Source: Anaerofustis stercorihominis DSM 17244 (GTDB taxonomy: Bacteria > Bacillota > Clostridia > Eubacteriales > Anaerofustaceae). Taken from it: a stretch of 64,000 nucleotides of DNA. The notes under the pieces are model-generated. The model had not been told where the DNA came from. It did no database searches and saw nothing but the letters and a program-made list of their open reading frames with translations. Shown here piece by piece: positions 1 through 6,976 of this stretch (its first letter is position 1; each line of letters opens with the position of its first letter). The stretch is from assembly GCF_000154825.1 (NCBI RefSeq), contig NZ_DS560019.1, positions 186,001-250,000 of the forward strand. Reading direction: 5' to 3'. Made by a program: the position numbers and the translations under genes.

Positions 1-801
1 TTCTTTAACAAATTCGATTGTAGCATCTAAAGCACCTTGAGCTAAACCAAGAGCTTGACATGCGATACCGATTCTACCACCATCAAGAGTTTGCATAGCA
101 ATACCAAATCCTCTACCTTCTTGACCAAGAAGATTTTCTTTAGGAATTCTGCAATCTGTAAAGATTAATTCATATGTAGAAGAACCTCTAATACCCATTT
201 TCTTTTCTTTAGTACCGAAAGTGAAACCAGGTGTTCCCTTTTCTACGATAAATGCAGAGATACCTTTTGTACCTTTAGACTTATCAGTCATTGCAAATAT
301 TACATATGTATCAGCTTCTTTACCGTTTGTGATAAAGATTTTTGATCCGTTAAGTACATATTCATCTCCGTCTAAAACGGCTTTTGTTTGTTGTCCTGAT
401 GCGTCTGTACCTGCGTTTGGTTCAGTTAAACCGAATGCACCAAGTTTTTCGCCACTGATAAGTGGTCTTAAATATTTTTCTTTTTGTTCCGGTGTACCGA
501 ATTTTTCGATAGGACCAGCACCTAATGATGTATGTGCTGAAACGATAACGCCTGTAGTACCGCATACTCTGGATAATTCTTCAACACATATAGCATATGT
601 TAATGTGTCACAGCCTTGTCCTCCGTATTCTTTAGGCATAGGAATTCCAAGGAATCCTAATTTTTGCATTTTTGCAACAGTTTCACTAGGGAAAACTTCT
701 GTTTCATCTACCTCTTGAGCTAGAGGTTTTACTTCTGTTTCAGCGAATTCTCTGAAAAGAGTTCTCGCCATTTCATGCTCTTTACTTAATGTAAAATCCA
801 T
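1..801 (-). CDS. bcd: Butyryl-CoA dehydrogenase, C-terminus cut by window edge
   Basis: Acyl-CoA dehydrogenase that reduces crotonyl-CoA to butyryl-CoA, usually with an electron-transfer flavoprotein. The visible 267 codons start MDFTLSKEHEMARTLFREFA and include the family signatures FGLTEPNAGTDASG (FAD/substrate loop) and LDGGRIGIACQALG. The C-terminal part with the catalytic glutamate lies outside the window. The ATG at 799-801 follows a strong AGGAGG. It is the fourth gene of the thl-crt-hbd-bcd operon, 15 bp after hbd, so it is very likely co-transcribed. In related operons etfB and etfA follow, but they cannot be seen here. Confidence 0.95.
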   Translation of the reverse strand, partial: MDFTLSKEHEMARTLFREFAETEVKPLAQEVDETEVFPSETVAKMQKLGFLGIPMPKEYGGQGCDTLTYAICVEELSRVCGTTGVIVSAHTSLGAGPIEKFGTPEQKEKYLRPLISGEKLGAFGLTEPNAGTDASGQQTKAVLDGDEYVLNGSKIFITNGKEADTYVIFAMTDKSKGTKGISAFIVEKGTPGFTFGTKEKKMGIRGSSTYELIFTDCRIPKENLLGQEGRGFGIAMQTLDGGRIGIACQALGLAQGALDATIEFVKE

Positions 802-816
802 TTGTTTTGAATCCTC

Positions 817-1653
817 CTATTTATAATCATAAAATCCTTTGCCAGATTTTTGACCTAATTGACCGCCACGTACCATTTTCTTAAGTAATGTGTGTGGACG
901 ATATTTAGGGTCGCCAGTTTCAGTGAAAAGTACATTCATAATTGCTAAGCAAATATCAAGACCAATCATATCACCTAATGCCAATGGTCCCATTGGATGG
1001 TTAGCACCAAGTTTCATAGCTGCGTCAATACCTTCTACACTAGCAACGCCTTCAGCATAAATACCGATAGCTTCATTAATCATAGGAATTAAGATTCTGT
1101 TTACTACAAAGCCAGGAGCTTCAGCAACTTCTACCGGAGTTTTACCGATTTCTTCAGAAATTTCCTTAATTTTATCCACTGTTTCAGCCGGAGTATTTAA
1201 ACCTGCGATAACTTCTACTAATTTCATTACAGGAGCCGGATTGAAGAAGTGCATACCAATGATAGGTCTGTTTACACCTGCTCCGATTTCTGTAACGGAA
1301 AGTGATGAAGTATTTGTAGCGAAGATACAATCTTCTTTACAAATTTTATCTAATTCTTTAAATGTGTCTTGTTTGATAGACATAACTTCTAGTACAGCTT
1401 CTACGATCAAATCGCAGTCACCGCAAATATCTTTAACACCTGTTGTGATTTTTCCTAAGATTTCGTCAGCTTTGGCTTGTTCCATCTTGCCTCTTGCTAC
1501 TCTTTTGTTTAAACCTGATTCGATTCTTTTTTTACCGTTTGCTGCAAATTCTTCGTTAATATCACATAAGCAAACTTCATAACCTTCTGTTTGTGCGAAT
1601 GCTTGAGCAATACCTGAACCCATTGCGCCAGCACCAATAATACCTACTTTCAT
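817..1653 (-). CDS. hbd: 3-hydroxybutyryl-CoA dehydrogenase
   Basis: NAD(P)H-dependent reduction of acetoacetyl-CoA to 3-hydroxybutyryl-CoA, step two of butyrate synthesis. The 278-aa length is normal for the family. The N-terminus has the Rossmann dinucleotide motif [14 protein letters not shown] (residues 4-17). The family block [16 protein letters not shown] carries the catalytic histidine region, and the C-terminal helical domain contains [15 protein letters not shown] and ends [10 protein letters not shown]. It lies between crt and bcd in the operon. A perfect stem-loop occupies the crt-hbd gap. Confidence 0.97.
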   Translation of the reverse strand: MKVGIIGAGAMGSGIAQAFAQTEGYEVCLCDINEEFAANGKKRIESGLNKRVARGKMEQAKADEILGKITTGVKDICGDCDLIVEAVLEVMSIKQDTFKELDKICKEDCIFATNTSSLSVTEIGAGVNRPIIGMHFFNPAPVMKLVEVIAGLNTPAETVDKIKEISEEIGKTPVEVAEAPGFVVNRILIPMINEAIGIYAEGVASVEGIDAAMKLGANHPMGPLALGDMIGLDICLAIMNVLFTETGDPKYRPHTLLKKMVRGGQLGQKSGKGFYDYK

Positions 1654-1681
1654 TCTTATCCTCCGTATTAATTATTATTTA

Positions 1682-1705
1682 TAGTCTAGGAATGATCCTA
1701 GACTA
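1682..1705 (-). other. Perfect 10-bp stem-loop in the crt-hbd intergenic gap
   Basis: TAGTCTAGGA and TCCTAGACTA pair exactly around a 4-nt ATGA loop. In the operon direction no T-run follows, so a simple terminator is unlikely. On the plus strand five T follow, but no plus-strand gene needs it. An mRNA-processing or stability hairpin that sets relative expression of operon genes is the likeliest role; this is inference. Confidence 0.5.
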
Positions 1706-1723
1706 TTTTTACTTATTTATAAA

Positions 1724-2494
1724 CTATTTATTTTGGAATTCAGCTTTACCTTTTTCAAGGAATGCTTTCATACCTGCTTTTTGATCTTCACTGTTGAAGC
1801 AGTCTCCGAATAATTTTTCTTCTACTACTATAGCTTGATCCATATCTACTTGTAAACCGTCATTCATAGCCTTTTTACAGTTTCTTACTGCAATCGGAGC
1901 TTGTTTTGCGATCTTTCCTGCTAATTTCATAGCTGCAGGCATTAATTCTTCAGGAGAGTAAACAGCGTTTACTAATCCTACTTCTAAAGCTTTATCAGCT
2001 TTAATGTTATATCCCGCATATACTAATTCTTTAGCCATACCGATACCGATTATTCTGCCAAGTCTTTGTGTTCCGCCAAATCCAGGAGTAATACCAAGAC
2101 CTACTTCAGGTTGACCGAATACAGCTTTATCAGAACAAATTCTGATATCGCAGCTCATTGCCAATTCATTTCCGCCGCCAAGTGCAAAACCGTTGATTGC
2201 TGCAATAACCGGAAGTGGGAATGTTTCAATTTTTCTAAATATATCATTACCGAATTTACCGAAAGCTTCGCCTTCTTCTGCTGTCATTGTGCTCATAGCA
2301 CCAATATCAGCGCCTGCAACAAATGATTTACCTGCACCTGTTACAACTACTGCTCTTGTAGTATCTAAATCAATAGCGTCAAATGCAGCTTCTAAATCTT
2401 TTAATACTTCTTCATTTAAAGCATTTAAAGCTTTTGGACGATCAATAGTAACGATACCTACAAAACCTTCTTGTTCATACTTAACAAAACCCAT
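1724..2494 (-). CDS. crt: 3-hydroxybutyryl-CoA dehydratase (crotonase)
   Basis: Enoyl-CoA hydratase family enzyme that dehydrates 3-hydroxybutyryl-CoA to crotonyl-CoA. At 256 aa it has full family length. Visible signatures are GADIGAM (CoA binding), the oxyanion segment FALGGGNELAMSCDIR and QPEVGLGITPGFGGTQRL, which supply the two catalytic glutamates of this family. It is the second gene after thl, 37 bp downstream, with a GGAG-type ribosome site. Its place in the thl-crt-hbd-bcd operon supports the specific crotonase role over a generic enoyl-CoA hydratase. Confidence 0.95.
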   Translation of the reverse strand: MGFVKYEQEGFVGIVTIDRPKALNALNEEVLKDLEAAFDAIDLDTTRAVVVTGAGKSFVAGADIGAMSTMTAEEGEAFGKFGNDIFRKIETFPLPVIAAINGFALGGGNELAMSCDIRICSDKAVFGQPEVGLGITPGFGGTQRLGRIIGIGMAKELVYAGYNIKADKALEVGLVNAVYSPEELMPAAMKLAGKIAKQAPIAVRNCKKAMNDGLQVDMDQAIVVEEKLFGDCFNSEDQKAGMKAFLEKGKAEFQNK

Positions 2495-2531
2495 TATTTA
2501 ATATCTCCTTAAAATTAATTACTAATTTAAA

Positions 2532-3716
2532 TTAGTCTCTTTCAACGATAGTAGCACAACCCATACCACCACCGATACAAAGTGTAGCTAAACCTTTTTT
2601 AGCATCTTGTTTTTGCATTTCATGTAATAATGTTACAAGTATACGACAACCTGAAGCACCAACAGGATGACCAAGAGCTATAGCTCCGCCGTTAACGTTT
2701 AATTTAGATAAATCAAATCCTAAATCTTTACCAACAGCAACTGATTGAGCAGCGAAAGCTTCGTTAGCTTCGATTAAATCGAAGTCTTCAACTTTCATGC
2801 CTGTTTTAGCTAAAACTTTCTTTGTTGCAGCAACAGGACCGATACCCATTATTGTTGGGTCAACACCTGCAAGGGCACCTGCAGTCCATGTAGCCATAGG
2901 TGTAACACCTAATTCTTTAGCTTTTTCTTCACTCATTACAACTATTGCAGCCGCACCGTCATTGATACCGGAAGCATTACCTGCAGTAACTTTTCCATCT
3001 TTATTGATTGGTCTAAGTTTAGCTAATGTTTCAGGAGTTGTTCCAGGACGAGGTCCTTCATCTTTATTAAATACTATTGTTTCTTTTCTCTTTTTAACTT
3101 CTACAGGAACGATTTCATCATCGAATTTTCCTGCTTCTTGTGCTGCGATAGCTTTTTGTTGACTAGCTGCAGCAAATTCATCTAATTCTTCTCTTGAAAG
3201 ATTCCATCTTTCATCAACACAAATATTGTCTGCTGTTTGAATCATGTGATATCCGTTGAATGCATCCCATAACGCATCATTAACCATTGTATCAACTAAT
3301 GTCGCATTATTCATTCTATGTCCGTAACGACCGTTCATATCAGCATATGGAGCCATTGACATATTTTCCATACCGCCTGCTACTACGATATCAGCATCAC
3401 CTGCATTAATCATTTGAGCAGCCATGTTAACACAGTTAAGACCTGAACCGCAAACTACGTTGATTGTAACGGCAGGTACTTCGATAGGTAAACCTGCATC
3501 GATTGACGCTTGTCTTGCTACGTTTTGACCTAAACCAGCTTGGATTACGCAACCCATATATACTTGATCAACTTGATCAGCCGGTACATTAGCTCTTTTT
3601 AAAGCTTCTTTGATTACGATTGAACCTAATTTTCTGGCAGGAGTCGTACTTAAAGTCCCACCCATTGTACCAATTGCAGTACGGCAAGCGCCTGCTAAAA
3701 CTACTTTTTTTGCCAT
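2532..3716 (-). CDS. thlA: Acetyl-CoA acetyltransferase (thiolase)
   Basis: Condenses two acetyl-CoA to acetoacetyl-CoA, the entry step of butyrate synthesis. The protein is 394 aa, typical for biosynthetic thiolases. The nucleophilic cysteine is in [12 protein letters not shown] (about residue 88), and the GHPVGASG histidine and CIGGGMGCA cysteine complete the active site near the C-terminus. It is the first gene of the operon; TAGGAGG lies just upstream of the ATG. The leader (3717-3939) has two near-identical direct repeats that may be regulatory. Confidence 0.97.
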   Translation of the reverse strand: MAKKVVLAGACRTAIGTMGGTLSTTPARKLGSIVIKEALKRANVPADQVDQVYMGCVIQAGLGQNVARQASIDAGLPIEVPAVTINVVCGSGLNCVNMAAQMINAGDADIVVAGGMENMSMAPYADMNGRYGHRMNNATLVDTMVNDALWDAFNGYHMIQTADNICVDERWNLSREELDEFAAASQQKAIAAQEAGKFDDEIVPVEVKKRKETIVFNKDEGPRPGTTPETLAKLRPINKDGKVTAGNASGINDGAAAIVVMSEEKAKELGVTPMATWTAGALAGVDPTIMGIGPVAATKKVLAKTGMKVEDFDLIEANEAFAAQSVAVGKDLGFDLSKLNVNGGAIALGHPVGASGCRILVTLLHEMQKQDAKKGLATLCIGGGMGCATIVERD

Positions 3717-3796
3717 ATTTTTTCCTCCTAAAATAAAACCTTTTTTTTATCATAGCAAAGGCAAGGCTATGAACTTATATATATAAGTCGGTGTAT

Positions 3797-3839
3797 TACC
3801 AAACTTTTATAAACAATAAACTACCAAACCCTTTATAAA
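3797..3839 (-). promoter_or_regulatory. Tandem direct repeats in the thl leader, candidate operator
   Basis: The motif TACCAAAC(C)TTTATAAA occurs twice on the plus strand, at 3797-3813 and 3822-3839, starts 25 bp apart, 80-120 bp upstream of thl. The rest of 3717-3939 is AT-rich, with a small CATAGC/GCTATG inverted repeat at 3751-3771 and a TTATATATATAA palindrome near 3775. No clear Rex box (TTGTTAA-N4-TTAACAA type) is visible, although rex adjoins. A regulatory role is inferred only from position and repetition. Confidence 0.3.
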
Positions 3840-3939
3840 TAAAGGATTTTATTTGGCATTATATATAATAATTATATAATAATACCTAAAACATTACAAT
3901 GAATATTTATTAATTAATCAATTTAAAAATTATATTAAA

Positions 3940-4584
3940 TTATTTTTCATTTTTCATCTTTTCTCTAAGATGCATTGATAAAAATGCAAGTGAAGCCGCA
4001 GTATTCTCATGCTGAACGAGGATATTATCCGGAACAACCAAATGACAAGGTGCAAAATTCCAAATCGCAAGTATCCCGCACTCTACCAGTTTGTCACAAG
4101 CTTCCTGTGCATTTTCCGCTGAAACTGTTATGATCCCTATATGTATATTATTTTTCTTACATACTCTATCAAGCATATCAATATGATAAATGGGCTTTCC
4201 TTTGAATTTCTTACCTACAACCGCATTATCGACATCAAATGCCGCCACTATTTCAAGTCCGTAATCCTCATAGCCGTTATAAGAAAGAAGCGCTCTGCCA
4301 AGCTGTCCCGCACCTATCAAAACTGCTTTATCGGTTTCATCATAACCAAGAAATACTTTAATATCCGAAATCAGGGTATCGACATTATATCCAAGTCTGG
4401 GTTTACCGCCGGTTGAACTTATTGCAGCCAAATCTTTTCTCACCTGAACTTCATTGAGTTTTAAATCGCTTGCAATAGTCGGAGAAGATATATTTTTAAC
4501 ATTCTCTCTTTTTGCCCAATTCAGATAGTTTAAATAAGAAGGTAATCTTTGTAATGCCTGTTTTGATATAGAGTATTTTTTCAT
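3940..4584 (-). CDS. rex: Redox-sensing transcriptional repressor Rex
   Basis: Rex senses the NADH/NAD+ ratio and represses fermentation genes. The 214-aa protein has an N-terminal winged helix (about 1-80, with LNEVQVRKDLAAISSTGGKPRLGYN) and a Rossmann domain starting at VLIGAGQLGRALLSYNGY, as in all Rex proteins. It is a single gene directly upstream of the butyrate operon, which known Rex proteins commonly control. Its own promoter lies under a 20-bp palindrome, suggesting autoregulation or control by another factor. Confidence 0.95.
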   Translation of the reverse strand: MKKYSISKQALQRLPSYLNYLNWAKRENVKNISSPTIASDLKLNEVQVRKDLAAISSTGGKPRLGYNVDTLISDIKVFLGYDETDKAVLIGAGQLGRALLSYNGYEDYGLEIVAAFDVDNAVVGKKFKGKPIYHIDMLDRVCKKNNIHIGIITVSAENAQEACDKLVECGILAIWNFAPCHLVVPDNILVQHENTAASLAFLSMHLREKMKNEK

Positions 4585-4625
4585 TTTTATGTATAGGCTC
4601 CCTTCTTATATATCAGTATTTTTTT

Positions 4626-4663
4626 ATCAGTATAATTATACTGATTTATTTAAACTATGTCAA
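4626..4663 (-). promoter_or_regulatory. Consensus rex promoter with a 20-bp palindrome over the -10
   Basis: On the minus strand TTGACA (4658-4663) and TATAAT (4635-4640) are separated by exactly 17 bp, a perfect housekeeping promoter. The -10 hexamer lies inside the perfect palindrome ATCAGTATAATTATACTGAT (4626-4645). A further ATCAGTAT half-copy is at 4612-4619. A dimeric repressor bound here would block RNA polymerase. The palindrome does not resemble a usual Rex site, so the binding protein is unknown. Confidence 0.65.
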
Positions 4664-4716
4664 TAAAAATAAACTTTATTTTAAAAATAAATATGTAAAA
4701 AAAATGAAATTAAATA

Positions 4717-4751
4717 GAGGCTTTCACAGGTTATTATTTAGTGAAAACCTC
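4717..4751 (-). terminator. Terminator-like hairpin overlapping the end of the spoIIP operon
   Basis: Arms at 4717-4727 and 4741-4751 pair over 11 bp with one G-U pair. On the minus strand the hairpin is followed by a T-rich tract ending in a run of eight T. It overlaps the stop of the 74-aa gene. Confidence 0.55.
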
Positions 4752-4958
4752 TAAATCGGGAACTTTAAATTCATATCCGAAAACATTTAAAACTTTATCT
4801 GTTTCATTATTATTTTCTACAAGCAAATTGGAATTTGTATTTTCATAAGTATCATAGTACATATCGGTTAAATCATACACCAAATATCCGGCAAAAGTTA
4901 TTATCATAATCAGTAAACAAATCATAATAGGTAAAGATATATTTCTTCTTCTATGCAT
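4734..4958 (-). CDS. Small single-pass membrane protein, unknown
   Basis: The 74-aa protein has a short basic N-terminus (MHRRRN), one hydrophobic helix (about residues 8-28, SLPIMICLLIMIITFAGYLV) and an acidic, asparagine-rich external part ending VFGYEFKVPDLEVFTK. Its ATG overlaps the spoIIP stop as TAATG, so translation is probably coupled. No family is recognised. Pairing with spoIIP suggests a sporulation or cell-envelope role, by context only. Confidence 0.75.
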   Translation of the reverse strand: MHRRRNISLPIMICLLIMIITFAGYLVYDLTDMYYDTYENTNSNLLVENNNETDKVLNVFGYEFKVPDLEVFTK

Positions 4959-5956
4959 TATTTACCTTTCATATCTTTTTTTATTACTTCACCGACAACT
5001 CGTCCCATAAGTTTCGCAGTATTTTTCGAATCCTGCAGATTATTAAGATTACTGCCGACTTCGAAAAGTATACTGTTACTGCTTAACCACTGGTTATACC
5101 TGTAAGGCTCCCTTTTTGTAACTCCGAGACAAATCGACGGGTACATTTTATCAAACTGATTATTAACTTTATCGGCAAATTTTAAATTCTTGCCGGAATT
5201 TTTATGATCCATACCTAACACTATCATCACCTTAGCAACATTTGTGCTTCCTACTTTTGCTTTATATTTTACATTATTATTTGAAGATGGAAGACCATCT
5301 CTATGTATATCAAAAACGTATTTTATACTCGGATTATCTTTTAATATTTTTTCAGCACTCTTAAGAGAATTATCATAAGCTGCATTATAGCTTGGATAGT
5401 CATGCTGAGCCGTATCATGGATGCTTTCTATACCATATTCATTTTTAAGTACATTGACCATTTCCTTACCCACAGCGACCATATTTTCGTTATTATTCCT
5501 TGAACGATATGTTCCCTTATTCGTTTTATCTTTAAAAGACTCGGTAGCATGAGTATGATATATCAAAACAAGCGGTTTATTTGTTGCCTTATTATCGGTA
5601 GAAGTACTGTCATTCATTTTCTTCTTGGCTGCTACCAATTTGGTTGTATCATCTTTAGTATCGTTTGTTATATCCTTTTTTATTTTAACTTCTTCATAGC
5701 CTGTCTCATTTAAATGCAAAAAAGGGAGTGCTGATACAAGTATGTTTTTTGTAAATCCATAAGAGCTTCCTTTTTTTTCTTCTTTTGCCGCATTATCATT
5801 CATGACCGCAACGCTTTGTTTTAAAATATCTTTATATATGGCTGCATTTTTAGTTTTTTCATCTATATGGTTTTTTATACTTATCGGAATAGAAAAATTA
5901 AATATAAGTAAACACGCTAAAATAAACGCTTTATTTTTAAAAATTCCACTTAACAC
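4958..5956 (-). CDS. spoIIP: Stage II sporulation protein P
   Basis: SpoIIP is a membrane-anchored amidase/endopeptidase that, with SpoIID, degrades peptidoglycan during forespore engulfment. The 332-aa protein has an N-terminal membrane helix (residues 9-26), a low-complexity linker rich in K, D and T, and a catalytic domain from about residue 128 that starts PLVLIYHTHATESF, the typical histidine motif. A second metal-site segment is YVFDIHRDGLP. Translation begins with GTG after AGGGTGA. Presence of SpoIIP suggests sporulation ability, though engulfment genes can persist in non-sporulating lines. Confidence 0.92.
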   Translation of the reverse strand: MLSGIFKNKAFILACLLIFNFSIPISIKNHIDEKTKNAAIYKDILKQSVAVMNDNAAKEEKKGSSYGFTKNILVSALPFLHLNETGYEEVKIKKDITNDTKDDTTKLVAAKKKMNDSTSTDNKATNKPLVLIYHTHATESFKDKTNKGTYRSRNNNENMVAVGKEMVNVLKNEYGIESIHDTAQHDYPSYNAAYDNSLKSAEKILKDNPSIKYVFDIHRDGLPSSNNNVKYKAKVGSTNVAKVMIVLGMDHKNSGKNLKFADKVNNQFDKMYPSICLGVTKREPYRYNQWLSSNSILFEVGSNLNNLQDSKNTAKLMGRVVGEVIKKDMKGK

Positions 5957-6067
5957 TTCGTCACCCTATTTCCTTTTATAGAATAATAAAGCTTTTCCAT
6001 AAAAAACTTTGTTTATCTGTGTCATGTTATTTTTTTTAATAAAATTTTAATATAACCAAAACATAAA

Positions 6068-6086
6068 AATAGATACAATATCTATT
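6068..6086. promoter_or_regulatory. Inverted repeat upstream of the PerR-like gene
   Basis: AATAGATA and TATCTATT pair perfectly around CAA, directly next to the Per-box-like site. It may be part of the control region between divergent spoIIP and perR. No known binding protein is assigned. Confidence 0.3.
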
Positions 6087-6088
6087 CC

Positions 6089-6103
6089 TTATAATAAAGA
6101 TAA
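6089..6103 (+). promoter_or_regulatory. Per-box-like site with overlapping -10
   Basis: TTATAATAAAGATAA matches the PerR consensus TTATAATNATTATAA at 12 of 14 defined positions. It includes the possible -10 TATAAT at 6090-6095. Position 70 bp ahead of a PerR-like gene fits autoregulation. Confidence 0.45.
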
Positions 6104-6171
6104 AATTCATTGTAAGGAAAGGTTTATATATGATATAATTATATAAATATAAAACAGTGGGGTATATAAAT

Positions 6172-6540
6172 ATGACTAAACAAAGAAGGCTTATTTATAG
6201 TATCATTACAAATTCCAAAGAACATTTATCAGCAGAAGAAATATATAAATCGGCAAAGAAAGAAATGCCAAATATCGCTATTGGGACAATATATAGAAAT
6301 TTAAACTTAATGATCAGAGATGGTGAAATAAGAAAAGTCGAAATACATAATGCACCGGACAGATTTGATAAAAATATAATCAATCACGATCATCTTATTT
6401 GCGATGAATGCGGTAAACTGAAAGACATAATAATTAAAAACTTTGATAAAATTATAGAAAAGCACTCAGTAGATAACATAACATCATATGATTTAAACAT
6501 TCATTATATATGCCCTGAATGTAAAAAGAAACAAGCTTAA
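6172..6540 (+). CDS. perR: Fur-family peroxide-responsive regulator, PerR-like
   Basis: The 122-aa DNA-binding metalloregulator has an N-terminal winged helix (1-75, with AIGTIYRNLNLM) and a C-terminal dimer domain. Two CXXC pairs (CDEC and CPEC) would hold structural zinc. APDRFDKN, NHDHLIC and KLKDI keep the Asp/His set used for the regulatory metal, including the Asp at the PerR-specific position. The ATG at 6172 is preferred over the GTG at 6157 because GTGGGG upstream can act as ribosome site, and the family normally starts close to TKQRR. Metal preference (Fe/Mn versus Zn) is inferred. Confidence 0.88.
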   Translation: MTKQRRLIYSIITNSKEHLSAEEIYKSAKKEMPNIAIGTIYRNLNLMIRDGEIRKVEIHNAPDRFDKNIINHDHLICDECGKLKDIIIKNFDKIIEKHSVDNITSYDLNIHYICPECKKKQA

Positions 6541-6566
6541 ACACCACTTTTAAAAGTGGTGTTTTT
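6541..6566 (+). terminator. Terminator of the PerR-like gene
   Basis: ACACCACTTT and AAAGTGGTGT form a stem with a short loop, followed by TTTTT. It starts right after the stop codon. Confidence 0.85.
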
Positions 6567-6594
6567 ATGTAATCTATAATATACTTAAACACAT

Positions 6595-6632
6595 CGGGGC
6601 ACTACGCCTGCCTTCGGCAGAATCCGCGCCCC
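6595..6632 (-). repeat. 38-nt GC-rich hairpin element, copy A
   Basis: Minus-strand reading: GGGGC outer arm, 7-nt internal-loop strand, CTGCC-GAA-GGCAG inner hairpin, 7-nt internal-loop strand, GCCCC outer arm. It is nearly identical to copy C (12930-12967) and shares everything but the inner stem with copies B and D. It lies between the convergent ends of perR and the BspA-like gene. The remainder of 6633-6976 holds two more hairpins and AT-rich sequence, and no gene. Confidence 0.8.
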
Positions 6633-6730
6633 TAACAAGCACTGCTAACAAAATTTCCCCTTAATCCCCAAACATTACCATACTAACAAAATCTTTAAAC
6701 AAGGTATAAACTATAAAACAAACATGGAAC

Positions 6731-6762
6731 TAAAAAAGACCCGTCGGGGTAGGGCCTTTTTT
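6731..6762. terminator. Bidirectional terminator-like hairpin
   Basis: AAAAAAG-A-CCC and GGG-C-CTTTTTT pair around a GTCGGGGTA loop with one mismatch. A- and T-runs on both sides allow use in either direction. It is 215 bp beyond the BspA-like stop. Confidence 0.6.
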
Positions 6763-6796
6763 AGGATCGGTGTTTTAAATATTACCTTTATATCAA

Positions 6797-6822
6797 GATG
6801 ATTTCTGCTGAGTGAAATCATC
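6797..6822. other. Perfect 9-bp stem-loop between converging genes
   Basis: GATGATTTC and GAAATCATC pair around TGCTGAGT. Weaker outer pairing, ATTACC (6781-6786) with GGGTAAC, suggests a larger folded RNA. No known RNA family is recognised. Confidence 0.4.
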
Positions 6823-6976
6823 CGGGTAACTTTTTCAAATAAATATGTATATATTTATTTTACTTCTCTAACTTATATATATTTTTATTCTTATATCTTA
6901 ATTGATTAAATATCTTATTTATTCTTATATATAAATCTTAGTTAATTATTTATCTTTTTTTTGTTTTTAGATTTTA

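Noticed and set aside
221-718. Long plus-strand open frame inside bcd
   Set aside because: It is an antisense shadow of the clear acyl-CoA dehydrogenase reading on the minus strand and has no ribosome site.
3717-3939. Rex operator before thl
   Set aside because: I looked for TTGTTAA-N4-TTAACAA or TTGTGAA-type palindromes and found only a weak half-site (TTGTTTATAAA). Not enough to call.
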